This document shows positions 1-10,006 of a stretch of 48,479 nucleotides of DNA, one piece after another; positions within the stretch are counted from its first letter, which is position 1, and each line of letters begins with the position of its first letter. The DNA is from Methanococci archaeon (lineage in GTDB: Archaea > AGJL01 > Methanococci > Methanococcales > Methanocaldococcaceae): positions 1 through 48,479 of the forward strand of contig JAADDS010000005.1 in assembly GCA_013153845.1 (NCBI GenBank). Direction: 5' to 3'. The notes below the pieces were generated by a model. The model was not told the DNA's origin, did no database searches, and saw only the letters and a list, made by a program, of their open reading frames with translations. The translations under genes were made by a program, and so were the position numbers.

Positions 1-656
1 TCTTTTAAAATTTCTCCCGCTTTTAATGCCTCTGGAACTTCTTCTCCTGTTGCTATAATGGTTAAGTCCTCTCCCTCAACTAAAACCTTTCCCTTTCCTA
101 TTTCAAATGTTGCTTCCTCTTCATTTTCATAGATTATCTCAGTATCTCTTCTTGGCATTCTTACATAAACAGGGGCTTTATAATCAGCTATAACTCTAAT
201 AACATTTTTTGTGTGATAGTAATCAGTTGGAGCGATAACAACCATATTAGGGATAGCCCTCATTATAGCTATGTCTTCACACATTTGGTGAGATGCCCCA
301 TCCTCTCCAACTGTAATTCCAGCATGAGTGGCAACAACTTTAACATTCAACTTCGGATATGCAACTAAATTCCTTATTATCTCCCATGCTCTTCCACTTG
401 CAAACATTGCAAATGATGATGCAAAGACAATTTTACCAGTTGTTGCCAAGCCAGCAGCCATTCCAATCATGTTCTGCTCTGCAACTCCTGCATTGAAAAA
501 TCTCTCTGGAAATTCTTTGGCAAACATTGCTGTCTGTGTAGAGCCAGATAGATCAGCATCTAAAACTACCAAATTCTCATATTTTTTTCCCAACTCTACC
601 AATGTTTCTCCATATCCCTTTCTCATTCCTTTATAAATTCCACTCAACTTAACCAT
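1..656 (-). CDS. Transketolase, C-terminal subunit (partial)
   Basis: This is the pyrimidine-binding plus C-terminal half of transketolase, made as a separate protein as in many archaea. It would pair with the N-terminal subunit at 1650-2477 to move two-carbon units between sugar phosphates. The protein starts [17 protein letters not shown] at 656. The stretches [17 protein letters not shown] and [14 protein letters not shown] are typical of the Pyr domain, with the conserved Glu in AEQN that activates thiamine diphosphate. The 3' end of the gene runs off the window edge, so about 218 codons are visible. A GGTGAAAT ribosome binding site precedes the ATG, and the epimerase gene ends 8 bases upstream, so the two are probably cotranscribed. 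Confidence 0.93.
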   Translation of the reverse strand, partial: MVKLSGIYKGMRKGYGETLVELGKKYENLVVLDADLSGSTQTAMFAKEFPERFFNAGVAEQNMIGMAAGLATTGKIVFASSFAMFASGRAWEIIRNLVAYPKLNVKVVATHAGITVGEDGASHQMCEDIAIMRAIPNMVVIAPTDYYHTKNVIRVIADYKAPVYVRMPRRDTEIIYENEEEATFEIGKGKVLVEGEDLTIIATGEEVPEALKAGEILK

Positions 657-664
657 AATTTCAC

Positions 665-1378
665 CTATTTTTTACTGTTTAAATTGATCTCTTCATTTAA
701 GAAATTTTCAGGATTTTTTATATTTAATGCCTTTAAAGCTGAGTCCCTTAAATTTTTAACTGCTGTTTTAACATCCTCTTTACCAAATATTGCAGATGCT
801 GCAATTAAAACATCCGCTCCTGCTTTAACTGCTAACGGAGCTGTTTCGACATTTATTCCTCCATCAACAAAGATCTTTGTATCATATCCATTTTCAACGA
901 TCATGCTCTTTAACTTTCTAATCTTCTTTGTCATCACTGGAATAAACTTCTGTCCTGAAAATCCGGGCTCAACGGTCATTATTAGAACTGCATAAACCTC
1001 ATCTAAAATATACTCTATCTCATCCAAAGGTGTTGCAGGATTTAAAGCGACTATTGGCTTAGCCCCGATATTTTTTATTTTATTTATAATTCTGAATGGG
1101 AATTTAACCGCCTCTATGTGAAATGTAATATAATCCATCTCCTCAAATTCGTTAATAAACAGATCTACATTTTCAACCATTAAATGAACATCAACAGGCA
1201 GATCTGTTAGCTTTTTAACATGTTTCGCTATCCCAATCCCCATACTTATATTTGGAACAAAGTGCCCATCCATCATATCAACGTGGAAGAAATCAACTCC
1301 TGCCTCCTCTGCTCTTTTAATCTCTTCCTTTAAATGTCCAAAATCAGCAGATAATATCGAAGCTCCAATTTTAATCAT
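665..1378 (-). CDS. rpe: Ribulose-phosphate 3-epimerase
   Basis: The enzyme interconverts ribulose 5-phosphate and xylulose 5-phosphate in the non-oxidative pentose phosphate pathway. The 237-residue TIM barrel shows the family signatures: [11 protein letters not shown] at the N-terminus, the metal-binding [18 protein letters not shown], and [10 protein letters not shown] followed by FVDGGIN. The start is an ATG with GGTGATTTAG upstream. The gene lies between the two transketolase subunit genes, which use its product, so the cluster is functionally coherent. The last roughly 20 residues ([16 protein letters not shown]) are a polar tail beyond the barrel. Confidence 0.95.
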   Translation of the reverse strand: MIKIGASILSADFGHLKEEIKRAEEAGVDFFHVDMMDGHFVPNISMGIGIAKHVKKLTDLPVDVHLMVENVDLFINEFEEMDYITFHIEAVKFPFRIINKIKNIGAKPIVALNPATPLDEIEYILDEVYAVLIMTVEPGFSGQKFIPVMTKKIRKLKSMIVENGYDTKIFVDGGINVETAPLAVKAGADVLIAASAIFGKEDVKTAVKNLRDSALKALNIKNPENFLNEEINLNSKK

Positions 1379-1393
1379 CTAAATCACCAGGTT

Positions 1394-1480
1394 TTAATTC
1401 ATCAGCTTTTCTCTAACAATTTTAACTGCCACGTTGAGAAGACAGTTTGTATCATTTGTGTCTAAGATTATCACTTTCAT
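1394..1480 (-). pseudogene. Possible PIN-domain toxin remnant (28 codons)
   Basis: A short open frame starts with MKVIILDTNDTN, resembling the first strand of PIN-domain toxins (consensus V-x-D-T-N), and then stops after only 28 residues. A real PIN toxin has about 130 residues. It begins inside the end of the antitoxin-like remnant at 1452-1592, the overlap typical of toxin-antitoxin pairs. There is no room for the rest of the domain before rpe. This is best read as a decayed toxin, but the match is short and could be chance. Confidence 0.4.
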
Positions 1481-1592
1481 AATATTTCGACTCCTCTAAG
1501 TCATAATTTAAATGGATGCCTCTTTTTCTTAATTCATATAAAAACTCTTTTATGCTGATATTGGATATTTCTGATGCTTTTCCCAAACTTAC
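1452..1592 (-). pseudogene. UPF0175-type antitoxin remnant, N-terminus lost
   Basis: Reading the minus strand gives 46 codons, beginning about VSLGKASEISNISIKEF and continuing LYELRKRGIHLNYDLEE. This matches the C-terminal half of UPF0175/VapB-like antitoxins: an ALG-A-E-A-G-S-EF helix followed by a GI-hNYDLEE tail. Upstream the same frame is closed by two stop codons, at about 1598-1615, and no start codon is available. The usual N-terminal DNA-binding half is missing or frameshifted. Together with the adjacent PIN-like stub it looks like a dead toxin-antitoxin locus between rpe and the transketolase N-terminal gene. Confidence 0.6.
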
Positions 1593-1649
1593 TTGTTTTT
1601 AAAATATGTTTTATTTCTCTGGGAAATTAACTAAAACTGCAAAATAATC

Positions 1650-2477
1650 TTATTCATATTTTAGCTCTTCTAATGCCTGCTTTAACTGCTCTTCATTAGG
1701 AGCTTTTCCATGGAATGCTACATTATTCTCCATAAATGAAACTCCCTTACCTTTTACTGTATAGGCAATGATCATCTTTGGCTTACCATTTTTCATGCTC
1801 TTGGCTTTCTCAACAGTATTTATGATCTCTTCAAAGTTATGCCCATCTATTTCAAAGACATCCCATCCAAATGCCTCAAATTTAGCTTTTATATCTCCCA
1901 AGCTCATAACATCCTCTGTATGTCCATCTATTTGCAGTTTATTTCTATCAATAAAGGCAATTAAGTTATCTAATTTATAGTGGGCTGCTGCCATTGCTGC
2001 TTCCCAAACTATACCTTCTTGACATTCCCCATCTCCCAACAAAACATAAACGTAGTTGTTTAACTTATCTAACCTACATCCTAAGGCAATTCCAACACTT
2101 GCTGAAAATCCTTGCCCCAATGAGCCAGTGCAGATCTCAACTCCTGGCGTGTCCATTGAAGGATGTCCTTGCAACTTCCCTTCTAATCTTCTCAATTTCC
2201 ATAACTCCTCCTCTTCTATTATCCCCAATTCAGATAAGACAGCATATAATGCTGGAGCTGCATGTCCCTTACTTAAAACAAACCTATCTCTATCTTTTTT
2301 ATATGGATCATCTGGAGAGTAGTTCATTATTTTGAAATATAAAGCTACAATAATATCAGTTGCTGATAAACTTCCACCTGGATGTCCTGATTTTGCTAAA
2401 CCAACCATTTTGACAATTTTATACCTTACTCTTTTTGCAATTTTTTCCAAGTCCTTAATTTCTAAGTTATTGGTCAT
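1650..2477 (-). CDS. Transketolase, N-terminal (thiamine-diphosphate-binding) subunit
   Basis: This 275-residue protein is the PP-binding half of a split transketolase. The thiamine diphosphate and metal motif is [20 protein letters not shown]...NLIAFIDRN, and the phosphate-sensing features [13 protein letters not shown] and [14 protein letters not shown] are present. It would form a heterotetramer with the C-terminal subunit at 1-656. The ATG is preceded by AGGTGAAACT. The gene is separated from rpe by about 270 bases that hold the broken toxin-antitoxin remnants, which suggests a later insertion into what was a compact tkt-rpe-tkt operon. Confidence 0.95.
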   Translation of the reverse strand: MTNNLEIKDLEKIAKRVRYKIVKMVGLAKSGHPGGSLSATDIIVALYFKIMNYSPDDPYKKDRDRFVLSKGHAAPALYAVLSELGIIEEEELWKLRRLEGKLQGHPSMDTPGVEICTGSLGQGFSASVGIALGCRLDKLNNYVYVLLGDGECQEGIVWEAAMAAAHYKLDNLIAFIDRNKLQIDGHTEDVMSLGDIKAKFEAFGWDVFEIDGHNFEEIINTVEKAKSMKNGKPKMIIAYTVKGKGVSFMENNVAFHGKAPNEEQLKQALEELKYE

Positions 2478-2728
2478 AGTTTCACCTCAAAGTGTTAATT
2501 TTAAAAAATAAGTTCTTTATCTTTTAAGAAATGTTTCTATAAAAAAGAAGATCCTTTTAATTTCTTTATCCCTTCCAAAATTTCTTATGCTAAGATACTC
2601 ATTAGTGATATTTATAACTTTCACAGGTTTAATATATGAGCACATCTTTATACAAGAATTGATATAAAAGAAATTTATATATTAAAATTTAAAAGGTAGA
2701 GATAAAATGAAACAAAAATAGCATTAAT

Positions 2729-5700
2729 TTATCCTTTAATAACTCCTAACGGCTTCATCCTTGCAACTTTTAATGATATTCCTGCTTTGTGGCAGGTATC
2801 TGCAACTAAATCAACACTCTTATATGCTTCGGGAGCTTCTTCTGCCATAACTGCTTTTGAATCACTCATTGCTATAATTCCCATTTCTGCCAATCTTTTC
2901 TGTATCTCTTTACCTTTCCATAATTTTAATGCCTTAGCCCTACTTAACTTTCTTCCTGCTCCATGAGCAGTTGAACCAAACGTCTCTTTCATAGCTATCT
3001 CTGTCCCTCTCATTAAATAGGAAGCGGTTCCCATATCTCCTGGAATGATAACTGGTTGTCCAATATCTTTATATTCTTTTGGTATTTGTGGATGTTTTGG
3101 TGGAAATGCCCTTGTAGCTCCCTTTCTATGGACTATAACCTTTACCTTTCTTCCATCTACCATATGTTCCTCTTTCTTAGCTATGTTATGGGCTACATCA
3201 TAGACAATACTCATCTCTAAATCTTCGGCATGTATTTTAAACACTTCCTCAAAGCTCTCTCTAACCCAGTGTGTAATCATCTGTCTATTTGCCCATGCGT
3301 AGTTTGCTCCGCAACACATTGCTTTAAAGTAACTCTGCCCCTCCTCTGATTCAAATGGAGCACACGCCAACTGTCTATCTGGCAATTTTATTCCGTAGTT
3401 TTTAGCTGCTTTCTCCATAATTCTTAAATAGTCGGTGCAGATTTGATGTCCTAAACCTCTTGAACCGGTATGTACTAAAACAACAACTTGATTCTCTTCA
3501 ATGCCATAAATCTCTGCTGCTTCCTCATCAAACACTTTTTCAACATACTGAACCTCTAAGAAGTGGTTTCCACTTCCCAAGCTACCAAGTTGAACTCTTC
3601 CTCTCTCTTTTGCTTTATCTGAAACATAGGAAGCGTCTGCATCCTCCATACATCCATTTTCTTCAATAAACTCCAAGTCCTCCTTCCATCCATAGCCCTC
3701 TTTAACAGCCCATCTAACTCCTTCCTCTAACACATCATCCATAACACTTTTGCTGAACTTTACAATTCCCTTACTTCCCAAACCAGAAGGGACATTTTTA
3801 AATAGTGTTTTTATAAGCTCTTTTATCTTTGGTTGGACTTCTTCTTTTGTTAAATTTGTTCTTATGAGCCGAACTCCACAGTTATGGACAACTATGTTAT
3901 TTGCTATGAAGTTGTGTTCTTTGCTTACTATTCCAACATCATACAATTTTGAATCATAAGGAATTTCTTCAATCTCCTTTATTTTGTCTATTACAAAGCC
4001 ACCTCTAACTCCATATTTTTTAATAAACTCTTCTAATGTTTCAAAATTATTTGCAAAAGTTTTATTTTGTTCTACTTTTGAAATCCCTTCTTTGTTTATA
4101 TTTTCCCATGTAATTAATTTCCTCCTTAGATATTCTGTAATTAATAAAATTTTCTCATCATTACAATATGCATACCCAATTTTAGAGAGATAATTATAAA
4201 GTTCTTTATTGTTTGGACTTATATACAACCTATACATAACCTTTCCATCATACTCTCTAACTTTGTAGATGTTTGCATTTATATCAAATTCTTTTAACAT
4301 TTCTACTAATTCATTTAAATAGTTTATAAGTTCATTTTCAATATCCTTTGTCTTTGAGATTGTTAAAGATATTGAGCTTATGGTATATTTGTGGTTTTTA
4401 GTCATTGATATTGGCTTACTTCCATCTGCTCCAAACAATCCTGCTAAGAAATTTGCTTTTACCCATTTTGGAGATTTCTTTATCCACTCAGGAACTTTTG
4501 GAATTTGACATATTTTTTTACCAATTGGCATTCCCAATTTATGCATGAACAGTGCAAACGCTTTGGAAGCTATTTTTATAAAGTTGTCTTCGCATAAACT
4601 TGTGTATTCATCTCCCCATGCATTTTTTATTTTAACTTCTCTCTTCCTTGAATATATTTTTGAAGATTTTATTCCTAATTTTTCCAAATCTTCTCTAATT
4701 TTAATAAGTGTCTCTTTTTTTCCATAAAATGCTACATACAACCTCTTTCTATCTCCATTTTCTTTAACTATACTTCCATCTCCATAAGCAAATCCTAACA
4801 ACCTTGCAATAATCCCAATATTTTTGTTGTTCATTTTTAGTGGCAATAAATTCCTTTCTTTTAAGTATCTTACTATTTGTACATCATACTCTGCAAAATC
4901 ATTCTCATCCAATATCATCTCATCTGATGGCTCTTCATACTCAACTCCTTCATAAGGATAAACTATAATTTCATCTCCTTCTTTTAGCATACCCATTGGA
5001 ACATAGCCATTTAATGTTAAAACTGGGTGGTCTTTACTTCCTTCTAAAATCCTTCCTGACTCTGTTTTTATCCTTATTATTCTCTCATTTGCATCTCTTT
5101 CAGAGACAAATAATATAGTTGAGTTCTTTTCTCCTTCATCTGGATTATAAATCTTAACATGCAAATCCAATTTTTCTTTTAGTTTTTCTAATTTTATGTA
5201 ATATCTATCGTCTGTTAATATTTTTGAGTTTGACGTGAGACATGATATATCAAATCCCACTCCTCCAGGACATATAACTCCTTCTCTTTGGTCAAAAGCC
5301 GCTACTCCTCCGATACAGTTTGAAACTAAAAAGCTATCTGCTATAAAGTTATGGTCTTTGTGATTTATTGTGAAATCATAAACTTCATCTATATCAACTT
5401 CCTCTATACTTTCAATCTCATCCCAAACTAATCCATCCCCAACCTTTCTTTCTTCAATAAAATCTTCATAGCTCGGGAAGTTTGAAGGAACCCTTATCTC
5501 TTTAATCTCTTTTCCATTCTTTAACTTATACCAAATATCTTTAACAAATCTTTCATCTTCCTTGTTTATATTTAGCAATCTTATAATCTCTGATGGTTTT
5601 TTACCTTCTTCAAACAATTCTTTAACTTTTTCAGCAAGTGCTTTTCTTCTATTTATCTCTTTTTCCCTATACTTTAAAAATGCCACTGCGTAGCATCCAA

Positions 5701-7012
5701 ATTCCTGCCTCTCTCTGTTGTATTCATAACCAATCTTTGCCCATAAGTTTATTAAGTTCTTGGACGTGCCAATTATTGTTAAAACATATTTAACTGTCTC
5801 TGCCCCATCATTTCTTTTGTGAGTTGAGTTTCTTTTTGTAATTGTTGTCTCCACACCAAACTCATTTAATAATTTAACAATATTTTCTAAGAATTTTAAT
5901 GCATCCTCTTTAATCTTTATATCTTTAGCCATCTCTAATGTTGGGAATGTGAATAATGCCTTTCTATCTTTTCTTGGATATGGCTTTCTTAATTCAGCTC
6001 CAAAGAATGATGCTAAGAACAACCTCTTCTGCCACAATTTGCAGTTGAATATCCACTCTGGGAAGTTGTATTTCTTTAACGTCTTGTTTCCAATTGGAAC
6101 GCCCAATGCATATAACAAAACAACTAAACTTGATGCATTTACATAAAATCTATAACATCCCTTTTTATCACCATAGATCCTTGATGGAGTATAGCCAATC
6201 TTTTTAATATCTTCTCTAATTCCTTCTAAATCTTCTAAGTGTTTTGATGAGAAGTGTATAATGCCATCTCCTCTTTTCCCAATAAAGTTCATTGAGCCAT
6301 CTCCAAAGACAAATCCCATAATTTTTAACAAGTAAGGAAGTTTTTTATGGTTGTAGGTTAATGGAATTAAATTTCTCTCTTTTAGTTTTCTTAAGATGAT
6401 TTCTTTACTCTTCTTGGTTAGGTTTAGTTTTCTCATGCATTCAATTATATCATTTTCATTTATAATAACATCATTTGGTGGTTCTTCATATTCAACTCCT
6501 TCATAAGGATAGATAGCAACCCTATCATTTACTTTTAAGTTTTTAAGCTCAACCATTCCGTTTGGTGTATAAAATGGGTGGTCTTCTGTTGCTATCGTCT
6601 CATATCCAAGCTTTGTTCTAACTCTATAGATTTTGCAGTATGGTTTTAATTTAAAGAACTTTTTAACTTCACTTGCTTCTATTTTTTTATCTTCTGTATT
6701 GAATACATTAACTTTTTCATCTTTTAGGCTCTCATAATCTTTTATTCTATAGTAGAATCCATGCTCAGTTAAAACCTTTGCATCTGGGTGGAGACAAAAG
6801 CCATAACCGTAATGTACATCAGGCATGGCTATAGAATACTTGTAAATCCCCGGCAGGCATGCAACATTCGCTATCTGCTCTAAAACCTCTGATTCTAACT
6901 CATCTAATAGGATTTCGTTTAAGTATATCCTCCCCGGAACTCTCATACAATCTTTGTAATCTTTTGGAAGTTCCCATACAACTTCAGAGACCCTTTTTAA
7001 AATATCTTTCAT
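2729..7012 (-). CDS. rtcB: RNA-splicing ligase RtcB containing two inteins
   Basis: RtcB joins 2',3'-cyclic phosphate and 5'-OH RNA ends, using GTP and Mn2+, in archaeal tRNA splicing and RNA repair. The 1427-residue precursor is three extein pieces (residues 1-72, 566-590 and 1045-1427; 480 residues in all, a normal RtcB length) interrupted by inteins at 73-565 and 591-1044. In spliced numbering the active-site residues are visible: Asp95 and Cys98 of GFDISC, the His of SGNHFLE, of [12 protein letters not shown] and of [12 protein letters not shown], and the guanylylated His in [12 protein letters not shown]. The ATG has AGGTGATACT upstream. A TATA-like GTTTATATG about 45 bases upstream suggests its own promoter. 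The ligase should be inactive until both inteins leave, because Cys98 is itself a splice-junction residue. Confidence 0.97.
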   Translation of the reverse strand: MKDILKRVSEVVWELPKDYKDCMRVPGRIYLNEILLDELESEVLEQIANVACLPGIYKYSIAMPDVHYGYGFCLHPDAKVLTEHGFYYRIKDYESLKDEKVNVFNTEDKKIEASEVKKFFKLKPYCKIYRVRTKLGYETIATEDHPFYTPNGMVELKNLKVNDRVAIYPYEGVEYEEPPNDVIINENDIIECMRKLNLTKKSKEIILRKLKERNLIPLTYNHKKLPYLLKIMGFVFGDGSMNFIGKRGDGIIHFSSKHLEDLEGIREDIKKIGYTPSRIYGDKKGCYRFYVNASSLVVLLYALGVPIGNKTLKKYNFPEWIFNCKLWQKRLFLASFFGAELRKPYPRKDRKALFTFPTLEMAKDIKIKEDALKFLENIVKLLNEFGVETTITKRNSTHKRNDGAETVKYVLTIIGTSKNLINLWAKIGYEYNRERQEFGCYAVAFLKYREKEINRRKALAEKVKELFEEGKKPSEIIRLLNINKEDERFVKDIWYKLKNGKEIKEIRVPSNFPSYEDFIEERKVGDGLVWDEIESIEEVDIDEVYDFTINHKDHNFIADSFLVSNCIGGVAAFDQREGVICPGGVGFDISCLTSNSKILTDDRYYIKLEKLKEKLDLHVKIYNPDEGEKNSTILFVSERDANERIIRIKTESGRILEGSKDHPVLTLNGYVPMGMLKEGDEIIVYPYEGVEYEEPSDEMILDENDFAEYDVQIVRYLKERNLLPLKMNNKNIGIIARLLGFAYGDGSIVKENGDRKRLYVAFYGKKETLIKIREDLEKLGIKSSKIYSRKREVKIKNAWGDEYTSLCEDNFIKIASKAFALFMHKLGMPIGKKICQIPKVPEWIKKSPKWVKANFLAGLFGADGSKPISMTKNHKYTISSISLTISKTKDIENELINYLNELVEMLKEFDINANIYKVREYDGKVMYRLYISPNNKELYNYLSKIGYAYCNDEKILLITEYLRRKLITWENINKEGISKVEQNKTFANNFETLEEFIKKYGVRGGFVIDKIKEIEEIPYDSKLYDVGIVSKEHNFIANNIVVHNCGVRLIRTNLTKEEVQPKIKELIKTLFKNVPSGLGSKGIVKFSKSVMDDVLEEGVRWAVKEGYGWKEDLEFIEENGCMEDADASYVSDKAKERGRVQLGSLGSGNHFLEVQYVEKVFDEEAAEIYGIEENQVVVLVHTGSRGLGHQICTDYLRIMEKAAKNYGIKLPDRQLACAPFESEEGQSYFKAMCCGANYAWANRQMITHWVRESFEEVFKIHAEDLEMSIVYDVAHNIAKKEEHMVDGRKVKVIVHRKGATRAFPPKHPQIPKEYKDIGQPVIIPGDMGTASYLMRGTEIAMKETFGSTAHGAGRKLSRAKALKLWKGKEIQKRLAEMGIIAMSDSKAVMAEEAPEAYKSVDLVADTCHKAGISLKVARMKPLGVIKG
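3881..5242 (-). mobile_element. RtcB intein at the Cys98 site, with intact-looking LAGLIDADG endonuclease
   Basis: This intein occupies residues 591-1044 of the precursor (454 residues). Block A starts [10 protein letters not shown], block B is GSKDHPVLT, and the end is [14 protein letters not shown] followed by the extein Cys, so the standard His-Asn dipeptide is present. Two dodecapeptide motifs, [10 protein letters not shown] and [11 protein letters not shown], both keep their acidic residue, so the homing endonuclease may be active. The insertion point falls at the Mn2+-binding Cys98 of RtcB. From memory this is the same point as the single M. jannaschii RtcB intein. Confidence 0.95.
5318..6796 (-). 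mobile_element. Second RtcB intein, at the Cys73 site, with altered splice and endonuclease motifs
   Basis: This intein occupies residues 73-565 of the precursor (493 residues). Block A is [10 protein letters not shown], block B is ATEDHPFYT, and the C-terminal block ends [13 protein letters not shown] followed by the extein Cys. The penultimate residue is Ser rather than the usual His. The first endonuclease motif, [10 protein letters not shown], is canonical, but the second reads [11 protein letters not shown], with Glu in place of the catalytic Asp and no closing Gly. The endonuclease may therefore be weakened. It shares the stretch [11 protein letters not shown] with the other RtcB intein, so the two are related. 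Confidence 0.95.
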
Positions 7013-7096
7013 AGTATCACCTAATTATTCCTATTTACTATCCCAAATTATTGGCATATAAACCTACAAAATTTATTGAATTACACGTTTAGTTTA

Positions 7097-8116
7097 TTAA
7101 ATTTTTAACTTTATAAATTCGTTAAATGCCTCTCTCGTTGTTCCTACAACCAATCTTAAATATCTATTATTTCCTTCTATAACTTCTTCTAATTTACCTC
7201 TTGCAATGAATTCCTCTCCTTTGAAACATTGTCCAGCGTAAGTATGTGTAAAAGAAACCACTTCTTTTATGTCGGGGTTTGTATAACACTCTACCCTGTA
7301 AGTGGCTGGATTATCAAAGGCATAATCATCATTTAATATTTTCCCTTCTATTTCAATAAAACCTAAGTTGTTATATTTTTTATCCCCATATTCTTCGTTA
7401 ATTTCATTCCACTCTCTTGTAAACAGTAGATCAAACATAGTTCCGTCTACGAGCCCTCTATTGTATTTTCTTTTTTCATAAAATACAAACTCTTCATAGG
7501 TTAGTGTTCCATCTTTGATTCTTTTTTGATAGGCAATTTTCCAGAAATCTTCTGAAAGTGGAGTTAATTTTTTATCTTCAAACGCTTGTTTTAGTGATTC
7601 TCTTGCTTTTTTGTGATTTTCTTTCCCATAGATAACGAAGTCAATATCTGAGTTTTCATTGTTAAGTTTCAGGAGGAGAGATCCGCTAACTCCCATATTT
7701 TTAAGTGAAACTCCGTAATCTTCAAGTATTATAGCCAGTTTTCTACATTTTTTATCTAATTCGTTAAGATCTTGATCTTCATTAACAATCTCATTTAGAC
7801 GTTCTTTTGGCTTTAAAATTCTTTTAATGTCTTCTTTTGGAATAGAATGCATTAATACACTATTTACTTCATCATAAAATAAGTATTTTGGGAATTTTTT
7901 TTCTAAGAATTTATATGCAAGAGATGTATCTGCAATCTTTACGTATTTTCTTCCATCTATTTTCCTAATATTATTTATCGGGATTTCAAAGTCAATATAC
8001 TCGTAGGGAACATATCTTAAAAAAGCGAAAAATCTATCTTTTGGATGAGAATAGGTGTTTACTGCAAAATACAATCCTTCTGTTGTTTCTATAAAGTCCC
8101 TAATTCTAACTTTCAT
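7097..8116 (-). CDS. Polymerase-beta-superfamily nucleotidyltransferase, function unknown
   Basis: This 339-residue protein has a central nucleotidyltransferase core: Gly-Ser at residues 145-146 (MGVSGSLLLK), the DID carboxylates at 157-159 (NSDIDFVIYG), and a probable third Asp at 229 (GTMFDLLFTR). About 130 residues precede the core, and an apparently beta-rich region of about 80 residues follows it (VSFTHTYAGQCFKGEEF). This matches what I remember as the archaeal COG1665-type predicted nucleotidyltransferases; the substrate is unknown. The ATG overlaps the stop of the upstream nuclease-fold gene by four bases, so the two are translationally coupled. rtcB starts 84 bases downstream on the same strand, which makes an RNA substrate attractive but unproven. 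Confidence 0.75.
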   Translation of the reverse strand: MKVRIRDFIETTEGLYFAVNTYSHPKDRFFAFLRYVPYEYIDFEIPINNIRKIDGRKYVKIADTSLAYKFLEKKFPKYLFYDEVNSVLMHSIPKEDIKRILKPKERLNEIVNEDQDLNELDKKCRKLAIILEDYGVSLKNMGVSGSLLLKLNNENSDIDFVIYGKENHKKARESLKQAFEDKKLTPLSEDFWKIAYQKRIKDGTLTYEEFVFYEKRKYNRGLVDGTMFDLLFTREWNEINEEYGDKKYNNLGFIEIEGKILNDDYAFDNPATYRVECYTNPDIKEVVSFTHTYAGQCFKGEEFIARGKLEEVIEGNNRYLRLVVGTTREAFNEFIKLKI

Positions 8117-9639
8117 GCTACCACGTCTGATTTTATCTTTTCTATTCGTTTTGTAACTACTTCGGTATAGAGTTTCCTTAATAGTTCAATATCTAAATTA
8201 ATTTCTCCGTTTTCTATAATAAAAGGTATTATGTGGTTTTTCATGTTTTTATATGATAAGTTATGATCGCTGGTTTCCATTATGTAATCTTTAAATGAAG
8301 CGTTGCTAATTACCAATGCTCCAAAATTTTTTATGTATTCGATTATTAATCTATACGCATCATTTTTCGAGTTTAAAACTTTCATTTCACATTCTTTTAA
8401 TAGCATTTTACAGATCTCTTTCTCTTTTATTTTGTAGTATGTTGCAGTATCCATCACCACAATAATATTTTTAAATCCTGCGTTTTTAATTTTTTTGATT
8501 AAATTACTGATCGCCTGTTCAGATATATTATGTGGATTATTTAAAACGCTGATGGCATCTATGACAACAATCCTTCTTGAGGGTTTTGGAGGATACACCC
8601 TCTTAAAAACTTTTTTCTCTTTCATATATTCTCCAAGGTATGATATTATCTCGCTATTTTCAAGATAGTGCTCTAAATCATCGATAGTTGTAAATTTCGT
8701 AGAGTACCATGGTGGAGATGTTGAATTTGAAAGTTTATTTAGCATATCTTTTTTTATCTTCATAAGTCGCTCTTTTTCTTTTAGTATGTTGTATAATTTA
8801 TTTAGGGTTATTTCTTCATCAATATTCAGATTTGTTAAAACATTTAATAAGTATCCTTCTTCAAATGTCTCTAATCTGAAATTTTCACAGATCTCTTTTA
8901 ATTTTAAATACTCTTCAAGTTCTTTTTTACTACTAACTCCTACGGCTCTTGCTATTCTATACTCTTCCGCTGTTTTAAATCCCCTACTCAATGCATCGTT
9001 ATATTCATAGGCATCTTTAAATCCTCTTTTTAGTGCATCTCTGTATTCATTAGCATCTCCAAAGAAAAATTTTAATGCATTAGTTAACTCTTCAAAGTTC
9101 TTGAATCCTTTGCTCATTGCAAATTTATAAAGATCTACATCTCTTGAAAACGCATGCTCTTCTAAGATTCCGTAGTATAAATATTCAATTATATATTTAT
9201 CATCTATCTTTTTGGCAATCCCTTCTTCCTCAAGTTTTTTAAGTCCTCCTATAAAACCAAGTTCTTTCGCTTTTTTATATTCTTCTATTGACTCAAAGCC
9301 AGAGTTTTTATATTTTTTATACTCTTCAATATCTCCAAAGTGGAGATATTCATAATATTCCTTTGCATTTAATCCTAATGATTTTGCATCTATCATGTCT
9401 TCCAATGTTTTAAATCCTTCTGAGGGTATGTAAAATATCACTCCGTTATCTACAAAAAAGAAAATACTTTCATTATTATCTCTGTATCTGCAAATTACAT
9501 GTTTTCCTAAAACCTTATGTGCTTCTAAAAACTCTTCTATGTTTTTAACTTTAACTTTCGGAAGATCTTCTATTTCATCTACATCAACATATTTCACTAA
9601 CCCAAGCATAATTTTTAAAATATTCGCATCTTTGCACAT
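8113..9639 (-). CDS. Repeat protein with C-terminal NYN/Zc3h12a-like nuclease fold
   Basis: This protein has about 508 residues. Residue numbers here count from an in-frame GTG nine bases upstream of the chosen ATG. The N-terminal half contains tandem helical repeats of about 18-20 residues of the form GF-x-[ST]-x2-EY-x2-A (GFKTLEDMIDAKSLG, GFESIEEYKKAKELG, GFKDAYEYNDALSRG, GFKTAEEYRIARAVG). A charged helical linker follows. From about residue 358 a PIN/NYN-type fold appears: RRIVVIDAISVL, then NIIVVMDTATYYK, SKNDAYRLI and ALVISNASFKDY. This resembles Zc3h12a-like ribonucleases, but some usual acidic or polar positions differ (Ser for Asn after the first Asp, Ala for Asp in ISNAS). I chose the ATG at 9639 because GTGAT sits just upstream. 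It is the first gene of a pair with the nucleotidyltransferase. Confidence 0.7.
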   Translation of the reverse strand: MCKDANILKIMLGLVKYVDVDEIEDLPKVKVKNIEEFLEAHKVLGKHVICRYRDNNESIFFFVDNGVIFYIPSEGFKTLEDMIDAKSLGLNAKEYYEYLHFGDIEEYKKYKNSGFESIEEYKKAKELGFIGGLKKLEEEGIAKKIDDKYIIEYLYYGILEEHAFSRDVDLYKFAMSKGFKNFEELTNALKFFFGDANEYRDALKRGFKDAYEYNDALSRGFKTAEEYRIARAVGVSSKKELEEYLKLKEICENFRLETFEEGYLLNVLTNLNIDEEITLNKLYNILKEKERLMKIKKDMLNKLSNSTSPPWYSTKFTTIDDLEHYLENSEIISYLGEYMKEKKVFKRVYPPKPSRRIVVIDAISVLNNPHNISEQAISNLIKKIKNAGFKNIIVVMDTATYYKIKEKEICKMLLKECEMKVLNSKNDAYRLIIEYIKNFGALVISNASFKDYIMETSDHNLSYKNMKNHIIPFIIENGEINLDIELLRKLYTEVVTKRIEKIKSDVVA

Positions 9640-10006
9640 ATTTATCACTTGTATCTTCCAATTTTTAAATTTTTTAATATTTTTGATACTGTATAGGTGT
9701 AAATAATTGCTAAATAATTATCATTTAAAATATTATTTGAGAATATTCAATTATAAACGCTTTTCTTTAATCTAATGATTAAAAAAAAGAAATATTGACG
9801 TTTAACGATGGAATCTTTTTTTATTGCCTTTTTTATAATTTTTTATTTTGAATTAAACAGATTAGGAGTTTTTTAAAATAAAAGATGTGATCTCTCATTG
9901 AAAATAGGGATATAAGGGCAGATAAAAAAGCAACATAAAAAATTAAAAATATTAAAAATAATTAAAATTAAACTAATCTCAAAAATATCTTAAAATTGCA
10001 AAAGAT
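9640..10006. other. AT-rich intergenic region
   Basis: About 370 bases between the repeat/nuclease-fold gene and eS27. It holds no convincing reading frame and no GC-rich island of the kind that marks structural RNA genes in this AT-rich genome. It should contain the promoter of the gene at 8113-9639 and the 3' untranslated region of the eS27 transcript. Confidence 0.5.
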
